64,000 bases of DNA from contig VIIQ02000100.1 of the NCBI GenBank assembly GCA_007449985.2, positions 248,001 to 312,000 of the forward strand, given 5' to 3'. Within the stretch, counting starts at the first letter, position 1; every line of letters begins with the position of its first letter. Made by a program: the position numbers and the translations under genes. This DNA comes from Desmodesmus armatus (lineage: Eukaryota > Chlorophyta > Chlorophyceae > Sphaeropleales > Scenedesmaceae). Below the pieces are notes generated by a model, which was given only the letters and a program-made list of their open reading frames with translations, did no database searches and had not been told where the DNA came from. This document shows, in pieces, positions 1-12,500 of this stretch.

Positions 1-2631
1 GGTGTGTAGGCGTGTCGATGGTAGACAAGCTTGCACTGCTGCAGCTGCTGCGCAGGTCAGCACTGCTGTAGCTGCTGCGACTGCAGCAGCTCTTCCTGCT
101 GGACACCTCCATGACACCCAGCCATTGGTGCACGCAGCAACTGCAGGTGGCCTCTTGCTGCTGCTCGGCAATGATCCTGCTGCAGTGGAAAAGGGGGCGC
201 GCTACTGGGGTCAGGCTCCGGAGGACACCAGAGTGGGGCATGACTGCACAGCATTCGTCATCGTCATCAAGGGACGTCTGTGGGATTTTCAGGGGTGCTG
301 GCCGCTTCTGCCCCACCAAGAGCAGGGCATCAGCACCCTGCTGAGGCGTACAAGCTGCAACTGCCATGGACCTTTCAGCAGGACAGCAAGGGCCCCAGGA
401 CACCGCGAGCGTGGACTGGTCACAGATACTGCGATCAAACACGATACACAAGCACTTCGCTCAGTACGGGCTGGGAAGAGCTTTCCACGCAGCAACAGCA
501 ACAGCAACGGACATTTCAAAAAGCTTTCGCGCCTCGGCCCGTACTTGCTGAGGGACGGCGCATTCGTCAGCTGCTGCTGTTGAACAGAGACTGTTGACTC
601 CTGCATGTCTGAAAACGGTGCCCGTGCCTGCCCTACCTCTGTGTAAGAGAGGCCCCTTCAGCTGAACTGCTATCTATCTGCAGTGCGACGACGCCGTTCG
701 TGGAGCAGGTGTGTGTACTTAGTAGCTATAAGAGACTAACGTCCAAACCCAGCAACGAGCTATGGGCCCACTCCAGAAAGGACTGCAACTCAACCGCTAC
801 CCCGAGAACGAGACTTGGAATACAAAAGATCAAACCCTTAGCGTTAGACAATGTGTCTTAGCAGTGGTTGGCGGCGACTGCCGTGCTTCAGTGACTGTTT
901 TCGCTGTAACCACAACCCGCAGGGTCTACGGATGAGATGCAGCTGAGAAGAACCGGAGCATTCGTTGAAGCTGTTATATGGAGGCCTATGCATGCTGTGC
1001 TGACTCTTGTCGGCTCTGCACGGGCAGCTAGTACGGACCATGACCTGAGGGACGGTCAGGAGTCAAACCTGCTGCAGCTGGGTGCAGCTGGGTGCCCGAT
1101 CGGTCCTGTCCTCAAGACTCGGCAAACTTCTACGTTTACAAACCTTCATCCCTAGATAGTTGACGGTGGAAACGCCTCTCGTCACTGGCCAGCCTGTGGG
1201 GGAGGGGGTGCAAACCAATTCAGGAAAGTCTGCTGCTGTTTGCTCCTGCTGTGCATTTGCCGAGTATGGGTTGAGTGATTTGACTCTGCGGGCTGCGGGA
1301 CGGTTCCAGAAGGCGGACTTCAGCCTCAGGCCCAGAAGGGGCCTATGCAAGTGGCGCGGCGGGGGGGGGGGGGGTCGGTGGGCTCTGTGGGCCTGTGGCT
1401 GCACCACTCAGGAAAGTGCTCGCTGTACAGCATCGAAATGATCTAGTACGTCCGCCCACCTGCAATATCACAAGATGGGTTATGCATGTTTTGTACTGCC
1501 GTGCGTTTCAGTGTTGTACACTTTCCCAGCCAATGCAGCCAACTGCAAACCGAACCATGTTGAGCAGGTTGATTGCACATGCCTTGTTTGACCAAGCCCG
1601 TTTGACTCGACCCCACGATAGACCAAATCAATCTTTGTGCTTTCAAGGCTTGATGTTACACTGCATGCTGCAGTAGCCTGGCCACAGTCTACAAACAACC
1701 CAGTGCCTAGGCAAGGTGACACTGATCACCTGCTTGCACCACCAGCATCACCCATCACCAGTACACGCAGTGACGTGTGGCGACTGTCATCCCAAACCCT
1801 ACGCTCACAAACCCTGCGCTCACAATGTCAATACCCCACCCTCCAACCACCCAAAAGTGTGTACTGGTCACTCCAAAAAGCAGACCCCATGTCAGCACTG
1901 GCTGATGTGGGGACAGCACATGGGGAATGCTGCACCCCATCATGCCATGACCAATGGCAATGTTACTGCTCACAATCCCACTGCCCGGCCATTCCAATCC
2001 CCGGGCACACCAAATGAGTGAAAACCCTCACATGGAGTGTCTCCCATCGACCCACACCCACAGACAGCCTGCATCCTGCATCCAAGGCAAAAGACACGCT
2101 TGGAACCCTTTCAAACAGGCTGTGTAGCAGATTTCAACTCTGCCAAGCAGCGTGCTGGCATGCCGTGTCATGCTGTGCTGTGATCACAACCAAGATGCAA
2201 GGCACACCTTGGCAGCTGCTGCGCACAACCACAAGCGTCAACAGCTAAAACACGCACAATACACCATGCTGATATGCAGACGGCATGTGCAGACTCTACG
2301 ACCCAATGAATGAAGGATGGCCACAAAAACAAGGTGGCATGCCCTGATGCAGCAGGCTGCAATTGCAACAACAGCTGCACACAAAATCAGGCAGCTGCCA
2401 CCACCCAGCACTAGCCACTGTCGCTGGCAGGTGAATGGGTGCACCCACGTACCTGCCAGCAAACACGATCACCAAACCACCCAGGCGAACCGCCCAGCAG
2501 CCTGACTTCAGAAAGTAGTGTGACAAAGTCAGCATTGCCAACACATGGGCTGAGCAACACTGGCCCACATCCCCTTCTGACACCACCACCTGATAACAAC
2601 AGCAGCAGCTTCAGCGGCGACACAACCCCCC
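1..2631. other. Non-coding flank, 3' of the tafazzin gene
   Basis: No reading frame here resembles a known protein, and the open frames are short with no consistent splice pattern. The part nearest 2631 is probably the 3' untranslated region of the minus-strand acyltransferase gene, since a TGTAA signal lies at 1656-1660 on that strand. A pure G run occupies about 1361-1374. Scattered CTG/CAG triplets open short Ala/Gln/Leu-rich frames on both strands near 1-600; I regard these as compositional. Confidence 0.5.
1656..1660 (-). terminator. Candidate TGTAA polyadenylation signal for the tafazzin gene
   Basis: TTACA on the plus strand reads TGTAA on the minus strand, the usual chlorophycean poly(A) signal, about 970 bases past the stop codon at 2632. 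A second match lies at 1136-1140. Only the motif and its distance support this. Confidence 0.35.
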
Positions 2632-4915
2632 TCACACACGTGCCTGCAGCAGCTGCATCATCGCGATCGACCGCTGGCGCGACATATACTCCTGATCATC
2701 CCCACCGCTCTGCAGCAAACGCTCCCTCACCCACTGCAGCGGCCGCTGCTGCTGCTGCCGCCGCTGCGCCTGCAGCTGCCGCCACCGCCCCACCGCTGCT
2801 GCCACCGACCCCTCCTCCTCTCCCAACCCCACCGCCAGCAGAGACCTCTCCGCTGCAGCAGCTAGCCGCGATTTTGCACTGGTCAGCCCCTGTGTGGCCC
2901 ACTCCCTGTGCTGCATCTTGAACGCCACCCTCTCCCAAAGGCTAGCAGCCCTATTGGCATTATCTAATGGATCGTAAAGATCCAGCCCTGCGTCCAGCAC
3001 GGCCTGCTGTTGCTGCTGCTGCTGGAAGGCGTCCAGGGGCACTCCATCCAGCTGTGCCTTGAGCCCTGCCATGTGGCTGCCGATGCGGTTGGCGATGCTG
3101 GAGTAGAGCTTGTCATCGGACCAGTTTTGTCGGCTGGCTGCCTGTAGGAGGTCTGACACATCTATGGGCTCACCCACCAACACCTTGACCTGAGGAACAC
3201 GGCACGAGCGGCGGCAGCAAGGGCATGTGACATTGATGCACACAGCAACATGGTTCTAGTTGCCAACGCATGCGTGACTTGGGGGAGGGGGGGGGGGGGG
3301 GCGGGGGGGGGGGGGGGGGGGGGTGGCGGCAGCAAGGGCATGTGTTGCTGATGGACAAGACGACATGATTCCATTCCTCCACCCCAAGTGCAGCAAGTCT
3401 GATACGTTGGTGGGCTCACCCACCAACACCTTAGACCTGGGGGGGGGGGGCGGCAGGTACGGCGGCAGCAAGGGAATGTGCGCTTGGCGCACACAGCAAC
3501 ATGATGACAAATGCCGGCCCATAGACACAGCAGCTTTATCAGCTCAACCCTGCAGGAAGCACCCCCACCCCCACCCCCCGTGAGGTGATGTTGATGTATC
3601 GGGTGGCAGCAATGATCGTCTTATCTTTTCATCATTACAGTAATAATTACATGCGATGTATGGGTGTGAAGCAGAGGAAATCAGGCAGTTTTGCTGGAGC
3701 TGCCACTGCCTAGTCCTCCGCGGCCAAGGTGGCCTTTGCCATCTCAAACACCACCTGATGCCTGCCTGAGCGCAAAGGCATGCACGCCACAAAGCCAACC
3801 CCCACCCCACCCCACAAATCCCACCACACCCCACAGCGCACCACAGCATGCTCACCTCCCTGTTGGCCTTCGGCAGCAGCGAGCCCTTAGGCAGCACCTC
3901 CTGCATGCCTGAGTGCACAAACGGCACAATCACCGGCCGCGCATCAGCACACGAGGCCACAAGCCGCCCCACACCCTTGCGCACAGGCCCCATCTGCCCG
4001 TCCCTGCTGCGTGTGCCCTCAGGAAAGATGTGGACCCAGTCTCCGGCCGCTAGCCGGGCCTCTGCTGCTGCTAGACCCTGTTGAAACATGCCTTGGCCAC
4101 GCTCTACTGGGAGCACCTTGGCTGCCCTGAAGAAGGGGACAAGGAGGTCTCTGTGAAAGCAGCGGTCGCTGGCACACAGCGTCCACCTGCGGTGGGACAG
4201 AAGAGCACAGGACAGGGGACACGCGCACACATGAGAGTCATGAAGGCAAACACGAGTTTAAGTCAAGTGAGCCTGTAGATTGACTCAGAACAACCATTGT
4301 TGGGCGGGCATCTGTGAGAACAAAGTGAGAAGGGTACAGTGAAAGCATTCTGGCACCGGGCCGTGAAGCCAGCTCCACTGGCTACTGTGTCAGCACCACC
4401 TTGTGCCTACCCATACACGTGCCTTGCCCTTGCCCACCTCAACTTCTGTTGATCCCAACACACTGCAGGCAGCAGTGTATGTGGCGCCCCTGCCAAAGCC
4501 TCATGTGCTACTGCTTGCAAATGCTACTGCCGCTGTTAAGTCACTACTGCTGCCCTTTTCAGGTGCTACTGCTGCTCGTTGCAGGTGCTACTGCTGCTGT
4601 TTTCAGGTGCTACATATGCTCTTCTCAAGTGCCACTGCTGCTCTTGCCAAGTGCTACTGCTGCTCTTTTCCAAGTACTGCTGCTCTGCTTCACCCACCTC
4701 AGCTTCTCTGGCTCCCCGTACACTGCAGGCGGCAGTATGGTGGACATGACCAGGGGGTCATCCATTGAAGCCACGTGGTTGCAGACAGTGATGAGGGGGC
4801 GCCCCGGCTCACGCGCCAGCGCTGCCTCAATGTGCTGCCCCCCCTCCACTGTGGTGTTGTTGACGCGCGTCATGAAACCGCGGCTGGCATGAGCCAAGAT
4901 GTACATTACTGACGT
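2632..4915 (-). CDS. TAZ: Tafazzin-like monolysocardiolipin/phospholipid acyltransferase (5' end uncertain)
   Basis: Membrane-associated glycerophospholipid acyltransferase of the PlsC/tafazzin family; tafazzins remodel cardiolipin in mitochondria. Three exons on the minus strand, in transcript order: 4915-4698, 4186-3856 and 3189-2632. All junctions are GT/AG and phases close. Diagnostic residues seen: the catalytic block NHVASMDDP (tafazzins have NHxxxxDDP), an FPEGTRSRDG block after HIF, and GMQEVLPKG, matching the GMNDVLP segment peculiar to tafazzins. The last exon adds a roughly 180-residue Gln-rich C-terminal tail that is longer than in animal tafazzin. The first exon is open upstream of an internal ATG at its fourth codon, so either that Met starts the protein or further 5' exons exist. 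The open frames at 6098-6752 are candidates. Introns carry diverged copies of exon edges and a long G run. Confidence 0.85.
3281..3323 (+). repeat. Long interrupted poly(G) tract in a tafazzin intron
   Basis: About 43 bases of G broken by one A and one C, within the second intron of the acyltransferase gene; on the sense strand it is poly(C). Similar tracts of 9-20 bases recur across the window (5176-5193, 7678-7691, 13867-13882 and others). Confidence 0.9.
3386..3441 (-). repeat. Diverged copy of the tafazzin last-exon 5' edge
   Basis: On the minus strand this intronic segment repeats the first roughly 50 bases of the exon that starts at 3189, including its acceptor AG. It translates to a VLVGEPTNVSDLL-like segment beside the real VLVGEPIDVSDLL. 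The two copies share a 19-base identical core. Confidence 0.75.
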
Positions 4916-6097
4916 CTGGGGAGGGGGTGCAACAGCAGGAGCAGCAGCAAGGGAGGGGCCATGTCAGCAACTGACGGTTCATGGAGCTGCAGCTGGCATA
5001 CGCCAAGATGTACATGACAGACGTACGCAAGCCAAGGGGGTGAAGCAGCAGCAGCAGGGTGCAGCAGCGTGCATAGGTCAGCAAGCAGCCTCAGCTGGCT
5101 TGAACTATGATCTAGATGACGGCAATCTGTAAGACGTCATGGTATGTGAGCAAAGGGCGGGGGAGGAGTCGACGCGGGGGGGGGGGGGGGGGGCACATGG
5201 GGGCCATGTCAGCTACTGCCAGGTCATGCAAGATATACAATACTGTGATTGTGTTGTGATGTGGATTGTGACGGAGCATAATTCACATCATAGTTCAGGG
5301 CAGTGGGGGTTGGGGGTGACCAAGGCAGCAGCAGGGCGTCTCATCAAGGTCACAGGCCAGCAAGAATCGGTCAGCAGGATAGACTAGCTCCCTCCGCAGA
5401 AAACCTAGCTTCCTCCCACTCATCCTGCAGTCTGGGGTCACGGGGGTGACGACAGCAGCTGCTGCCACAGTGCTGATGTGTCGCTGCTGCTGTAACCCCA
5501 GGATGACCCTCTGCGTGACATCACAACCCTAGGTGAACATGGAAGCCCTGGGTGCACTGCAGCTCAAATCCCTGAATCATTGTGCAGCTGCTGCAGGTAG
5601 GGTGGCATTGGAAGCAGCAGCGACACGTCAGCACTGTTGCAGCTTTCTGGGGACCAGGACTGCTTCTTTGACTCGGGGGAGGGGGGGGGGATCCACAAAG
5701 CCCAGCCATACACATGTCAAAAGGTGTGTAGGTGTGTAGGTATGTAGGTATGTGTGCCATTGGGCAAATCAGATTCAGATTCAGAGTCGAAATCAGGCAC
5801 CTGCAGTCCCTCAAAGGCAATCTGTCAGCATGTCCACCATCGCAGAGAAGGTGTACTTTGCAACAGAGTGCCTTGATGAGTGCTGGTGCCCGATGCGCCT
5901 GTATGCATGCTAGAAGCAACAAACACGTTCATGTGTTGTTGTCCTCCTGATCACGTTCACAAGCGCGCAGATGCCCACAACAACCATGCACCACACAGGG
6001 GGGGGGGGGTGCACTAGATGTGGTACACAGTACACACAACAGCGTAGAGAAGAGAAGGGGGGGGGGGGGTCTTCCAGTCAGCCAAACAGTCACCTAC
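4916..6097. other. Intronic or intergenic DNA upstream of the tafazzin exons
   Basis: No exon could be assigned. It contains a diverged copy (about 4988-5031) of the 5' edge of the exon ending at 4915, a pure G run at 5176-5193 and a short GTGTAGGTATGT-type microsatellite near 5722-5755. If the upstream frames at 6098-6752 belong to the acyltransferase gene, all of this is intron. Confidence 0.45.
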
Positions 6098-6752
6098 CCT
6101 GAAGACGCCATTGGTGCCGTACAAGTGCTGCAACTCTGCTGCTGATGCGCGAGCAACTGTCCCGCCTGCTGCTGCTGGCTGCTCTGGCTGCTTATACACA
6201 CTGTGAGCATCCTGCAGCCTGCGCTTGAGGCGATGCTTGGCCTGCTGCCATAGCTGCCGCAGGTCCCCTTCGATTAGGTACGTATGCAGCTTCGTGATAG
6301 CCCTCGTGGGGTCTGTGCTGGGAAGGAGGGTGCTGTAGTATAGCAGATAGCCATCGTTGCTGCTGTTGGGGTCTGATGCCACCCGCTTGCCACCCCTTTG
6401 CTCGTGCGAAGGAGCGCTGCTTTGACGCCGTGTGTGCTGCTGGTCAGCATAGGGACTGGCGACTAAGCACTGAGTCGGCCTCTAGCAGAAACAGCAATTT
6501 GCCTCGGGTGATCTGCTGTTGTGAGGTGTGTTGTGTGGTAGATGTGCAAGGGCTGAAGAGCAGAACGTAAAGAAGAACGCCAATGGATGCTGAAGCGAAC
6601 ACCAGGACTGCGATATGCGAGACAGTTGAGAATGTTGCGAGGTGTCGACAGGTCAGTGGGGACAGGACGGGAATGCTTTCGCTTGCAGCACCGTTAGTAG
6701 CAACAATCCAATTGAAACGAGAGGTAAGGCTGAGAGACAGCGAAGACGACAA
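6098..6752 (-). CDS. Unassigned putative 5' exon(s), possible membrane anchor
   Basis: Two overlapping-region open frames on the minus strand look more coding-like than their surroundings. The first (from an ATG at 6752) has a hydrophobic stretch near residues 43-66 that could be a transmembrane helix. The second ends at 6098 in a good donor (AGG followed by GTAGGT) after a basic, helix-like segment rich in Lys/Arg/Gln. The two are in different frames, so an intron near 6400-6500 would be needed; I could not fix its ends. The donor phase (0) matches the phase of the tafazzin exon beginning at 4915, so these may be its N-terminal exons. A separate small gene is equally possible. I recognise no family. 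Confidence 0.3.
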
Positions 6753-9509
6753 GCAGACGGATAGACAAATCTACAATACCCTTGGGGTGCTGTTGCTCTT
6801 CCATTTGTGCACAGTTCACGCCATGGTTCTGTTGCGGTGTCGTTCTCTCAGATGTGCTACACTGACGCCACCAGCTGACCCACATGAAGGAGGGGAGATG
6901 CAGTCATGACTGGCCCAGTCAGACTGGGGGAGGGGGGGGGGGGCGATGGTAGGGCTGGGTGGGGGGCCAAATGATGTTGCAATGCCCTTCTCTACCTGTG
7001 CTCAAACTGAAGCCACCCACCTGACCCACAGGAAGAAGGGGGGGCAGTCACGGGGGTGCTATTGCTGGTTGGTTGGGGGGGGGGGTGCGGGACCTGCTCA
7101 ACACAACCATATGCAGCAGCCCCTCAGGTTGCCATTGAAGCCCAAAAGGCCCCTTCTTGGCCATGCATGGATGAAAGCTTGCTTGCTGTACTACACTGTA
7201 GGCTGGAGATTGGCGCTAGCAACGGTGCAAATGGTGCAGGATCGATGTCGTATTACCAGCACTGGTCGACACGCATGCTGGTATAGCAGCACTGGTCAAC
7301 AGGCATCCAGTTGTGGTGGCCTCCATGGTTGGTGCTTACTCAGGGACTGCAAGTGGCAAGGCTCATGTACACCTTGGCTTTGCGCTGGAAGCATGCACAA
7401 GGGCCCTGGCCTTGTGGGGCGGCCATGCCCGGCTAGCTGGTTTACACAGCTCTGCTGTTGCTATCTCCAACACCCCTTCCCATGTGGGACACATGAGAGC
7501 TGCACAGCCTGACACCGCCACATGCCACAGGTGCCGTCAGCACCAACACATACAGAACGGCACGCACCAGCAAGTGAATCATGTAGGCGGCCGGTGTGCC
7601 TCTTGGCCTGATCTCTGGAGCCATTTGCACTGCCCAGGCCCTTGCAGGGGCATTATAGGTGGACAGTGCAGCATCCGGGGGGGGGGGGGGGGTGCCAACC
7701 CACGGCCCGGGTCGTCCACTTGCAGATTGCTGCAGGCCTCGAAGTGTGGGACTGGAGCTGTTGCAGAGCAGCTCTGCCTGTTGTGTTGTCGCGGCAGCCA
7801 GCTTGTAGGGTTGCTGTTGACATGAAGTGCTGCTGGGTAGCCAGGAGTTGGTGTGCAGGTGCAGATCTCCGGCAGCAATGTTGAAGTCACTGAACAGCCC
7901 CCGGGCCGGGGGGGGGGGGTGATTTGCCGGCTGTGAGTCTCACACCCTGTGCAACTTGCATATTAGAAATGCGCTGTATCCGATGGTAGGCTACCTCTAC
8001 CTCTGTCCCTGCCTCCCTGCACACAGCTGGGCCAGCATCCCGGATGCTGGCCCAGCATACGGTATCAAGTTGTATGCTGAAATGACTGTGATTACTTGCC
8101 TGTTGTTTGAAGGCCAGGGGGGGTGATCCCAATCACAAGTACATAGCAAATAGTATTAGAGTCAACTTTTTTGCTTTTCCGAAACAGTGTGGCAATGAGA
8201 CCGCTGACACACAGTGCTCCTTAGTGTCAGGCATGCGTAGTACGGGCACTGCTTGCTGCCAAAGTTGTTAAGAGCTGCCGTTATGACGTATGTTGACTTG
8301 TGTGGGTAACCGCCATGAGCCTCCGAGGGCTGCGCTGAAGGCACCACTAGTCGCCAGTACTGGCGACGTGCCAAGCACGGGGTCTTGACTACAATGAATA
8401 CATATCACAGGTGCTTTGGCAGAGGTGTTGACCTGTGTATTTGCCAGGCTTTGATGGTGAAAAATAGCGCCCTGCCCTCCGAGCCTGACCAGGCCCCTGG
8501 AGCGGAGCAGTCTGCACAGCACCAATACCGACAGGCTGGCAGGGCTGTGTGCACTTGGGTTTGAAGGCACACGCGCGCACTCACAAGGCTTGATCTGATG
8601 TGCACAGACTTTCAAGGTGGCAAAACTAGACTGTGCATGCAAATCTGTACACTCCATCATGACTGCAGTCATGGCCAAGCTGCCGCGCAAACTGGCATGT
8701 CGCTCACTTTCAACCACTGGCCGCTAACACGCATTGCATGTGCACTGGGACCCAACTCGCGCTCAAACTGCATGTGGTAATATGAACCGACTATGCTTGG
8801 TAATGTAGACCTGCCAAACACCCTGCCTAGCTGCATGAAACCTGGAGTAGCCCACATGCTTGGTGACCGATCAAATTGCCCACTGCCCCCAGGACAGCCC
8901 CTTCAACAGGCTTGCACAGACACTGACAACATCACGGGGGCTCAGCCCGTACACCCAGTAGTGCTGCTGACCCTTGGAACATTTGCCTGCCTGTTGGTGG
9001 GGGTGGGTGCACGTTGTGACCGGCTGAAGAGGGAGACACAAGTGGCAGACAACACAAGAGCCCCCCCCCCCTCTTGTGGCAGTGGATGGTGTGGTCAGGT
9101 GTGGGAAGGTGGCAGGTGTAGGAAGAGGTTGACAACCTCTGTTGGCAATGCGTGCATCACCACTGCGGTGTCTCGTTTTTGCAACAGCTTTGCTTCCTGC
9201 CCCTCTCCACCTGTCAAACTGACTTCAAAACTGTTAATGACTGAAAGGAATGACATGGCCCAAAAACTTGACAGCGAAAGTCAGCGGCGACGGCCAATAG
9301 ATCGCGTGTTGCATTTGCTGCTGTTCTCGGAATTCAACCCATCTCTCTTCGCTACCTGACGTGCTTCCGCTTGACCACGCCTGGCACCTTGCTCTCCGAC
9401 ACTCCTCGGTTGGTGACACAACTGTGACTTTCTTCTTGAGCACGGTCGTGGGGCTGTTGCTGCGTAGATGTGCATAGACCAGCCCCACAGTGCTTGAGGG
9501 AGCAGCACC
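6753..9509. other. Intergenic region with no recognised gene
   Basis: No open frame shows family similarity or a consistent exon chain. It contains several poly(G) runs (near 6926-6942, 7076-7084, 7678-7691 and 7909-7918), a perfect hairpin at 8026-8056 and a run of C at 9061-9070. The last few hundred bases should hold the promoter of the HDC1-like gene; I see no clear TATA box. Confidence 0.5.
8026..8056. repeat. Perfect 15-bp-arm inverted repeat
   Basis: The 15 bases from 8026 (GCTGGGCCAGCATCC) are followed, after one C, by their exact reverse complement. It lies in intergenic DNA. It could form a cruciform or an RNA hairpin; no function is implied by position. Confidence 0.85.
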
Positions 9510-12500
9510 ATGAGCAAGCGGCAGGCAGACGGTGTGGAGGTTAATGGAGCCAAGATCCAGAAAACAGATGCTACCTCAAACGGGTTGCAGCAGGTATGGG
9601 TTCCAGTTGCGATGGCTGTCGAACGCCCCTGTCATCACCCATCTGGCACATTTGCAAAAGAACTCCCCAGCGTCCAGTCGTCTCCTGGTATGCCACCATG
9701 GTCATCTTGTGTTAGTTGGGCACTTTCTTGCGTCGCCCTGCACTGGCAGACCCAAACTGATAACAGCACCCAGTGCAGCAGTTCAAGCTGGGACCTCAGT
9801 TGTGCTGGCCCTAAGCTGCTGCCCGTGCCTCGAGGGCTCGAATGTCAAATACACGATGCATACTGCCTTATGTCTGTGTTCGCAGCTGCCGGAGTTCAAG
9901 CCACCCCCAAAGGTAAGGGTCCAGGGTGGCTGCAGCGGCCTACTGCAACACACCTTGCTCCCTGATACACCCTTCAAGGTGTATACCACAACCCCTTGAC
10001 GCTCTTCATGTTGTCCTTGCAGACATTCCCACCCTCCACTACAAGGAGGGCCGGCTGGCCAGGGACTTTATCAGCTACTTCAGGGCTGGCAAAAGCGCCT
10101 CACTCATAGTAAGTCCGCCGTCTAGCAAAGCAGCCATGGTGATTCGTACAGTCTTGCCTTCTGGTGCATCTAGTAATCTAGCTCGCATGCCTCCCTAAGC
10201 AGCTGCCCAGCTGTCTTTTTTGGGTGGTTGTTGCAAGCAGCAGTGATGAGAGTGTGCCAGGCTGGAAGCCAGGACTGCCAACAGGCAGAAGCTGCTGGCC
10301 CTCGTGAATATGCATCAGGCATGTTGGAGGGCATTTGACAGCAGCAGTGAGCCATACGAGCTTGCAGGCAGCAATACAGAGGCCAGGGAGCTCGACTGGG
10401 CACATTGCCAAGTGCAGCATAGACGCTCCCATCTGGATTGGCTGTGTTTGTGTTGGTGGTGGGTGAAAGGGGTGATGGCAACCAACAGGTTTGACAGGTT
10501 GGGTAGCTGGTGAGCCACAGCAGCAGTGGCATTACTTCTGCTGTGTGCACTGCAAGCTGGGCAGCAGCTGGCGAAGCAGCCGACAACTACTTTGCCAATG
10601 AGCAGTTGGGGGTTGTGATGTAGCAGCACCTGCCCATAGTTTGAGTCAGTCCCGCTTGGCTGATGCTGTCGAATGACGTTTGGCAAAGCAAGTGCTGTGC
10701 GGCGCTGCTTACTCCCTGGAAGTGTGCTCAACACGTCCGCACCCACTGCTGCTGCTTCAGGTTGTGATAGATCCAGTGTTCATGGTGGGCACAAACAAGC
10801 AGGTCAAGTCGCGGCAGCTGTGGGGTGACGAGGTGTACACAGACGACAGCGACGTGGTTGCTGTGCTGCTGCACCTGGGCTACTACGCCTCCAGCAACGT
10901 GGCGGCCAACCCCCTGATCAGCCGCTTCTATGCGCAGCTCACCCTGCTGCCGCCGCAGGACAGTTACCTCAGCGCGACACGCAATGCAGTCCGCAGCAGG
11001 TGCTGGTTTGCCAAGACGGAGGGCTGCTCATACCAGGTGGGGTTTTAGGGGGGGGGGCTAGAGAGGGGGGGGGGGGGGCGCTGAAGATTGGTCACGCTCA
11101 GCTTGGCTTGGGCTAGGTGCTGTTTATGTGTGGGTGCCTTTTGGTAGTACCACAGCGCGGCATACAAAGCTGTGCGCAGCAGGTGCTGGTTTGCGAAGAC
11201 GGAGGGCTGCTCATACCAGGTGGGGTGGGGGTGGCATTTGCAACGAAAGTGAGAACGAAAGTGAGAACGGAGCGCGTCTTTGTTCATGTGATTTTGGGGG
11301 GCAGGGGGTAGAGGAGCTAGAGAGGTTGGGGGGGGGGGGAGGTTGGTCAAGATCAGCTTGGCTCGGGACGGGTGCTGTTTTGTGTGGGTGCCTGCTGGCA
11401 ATACCACAGCGCAACATGCAACGCAGTGGGCAGCAGGTGCTGGTTCGCCAAGACGGGCTGCTCATACCAGGCTGCTCATACCAGGTGGGTTACTTGGTTG
11501 GCATGTGCAATGGAGATGAGGACGGAGCGTGTGTAGACACAGGGAGTGCATCCAGCCAATGCATCAACCATCCAAGGATGTGACATTCCGAAGTTGTGTG
11601 TGCGCAAGACACTGAACTTGAGTCAAGCCGGTACTATCCTTCTGCCAGTCCGCAAAATGGGGCGCAAGGGGGGGGGGGGGGGAGAGGGGCGGAAGGTCTA
11701 GAAACAACAACAGCATCAACTCCAAGTCAGGTTCAGCTTGTCTCCTGATGCTGGCCATGTTGATGCATGCCCTGCCAGCATCATCTGGGCCAGCATCAGG
11801 AGCCAAGCTGATCTTGGCTCTGAATAGGTGCTGTTTTTGTGTGGGTGCCTGGGAGAGTTGACCTCAGCGCGACATGCAACGCGGTGTGCGCAGCAGGTGC
11901 TGGTCGGGATGGACGGAGGGCTGCTCGTAGTAGTGGGCCCGACTGCTGTCGCACAGAATCCATGGGTACTGTACATGCACACAGCCTGACTAGGTGTATT
12001 TGGGTGCACCCAGAGAACGGATGTACTCGTATGCTTCAAGGGGGTTGGGTAGCTCCTAGTCCCATCACCTCCTTTGTGCCCCCACATAAACTACAAGCAG
12101 CTCTGTTAACACCCGGTCAAGCTGACTACATGACGATCACCCCTCCCACTGCTGATGTACGGCGTTAAACAGTAACTGCTGCCCCCCTCCCCCTCCCCCC
12201 CTCAAACCACTCACAGGTTCACGATGTGCAGCAACAAGCACACAGGGGTGCCAACCCTGATGCTGACTTCCTCACTTACACTGTTGTCTTCACTGCCTCC
12301 CCCCCCCCCCCCCCCCGCGCCCCGTGCAGGTTGAGCGCTGCTGGTTGATGACCCGCAGCAACAAGCACATAGAGCTGGCCAAGCGCACGGAGGATGGTGC
12401 AGTGACCTACCCCACCTACCAGCTCGGCAGCAACGACAGGCAGATGAGCACACGCAGCACAGCGGGAAGCAGCAAGAACAAGCCAACAAACGAGGTGGGG

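Noticed and set aside
2..583. 193-codon open frame at the left edge
   Set aside because: Driven by GCA/GCT/CAG triplets; no domain, no splice signals fitting a gene entering from the left, and overlapping open frames on both strands.
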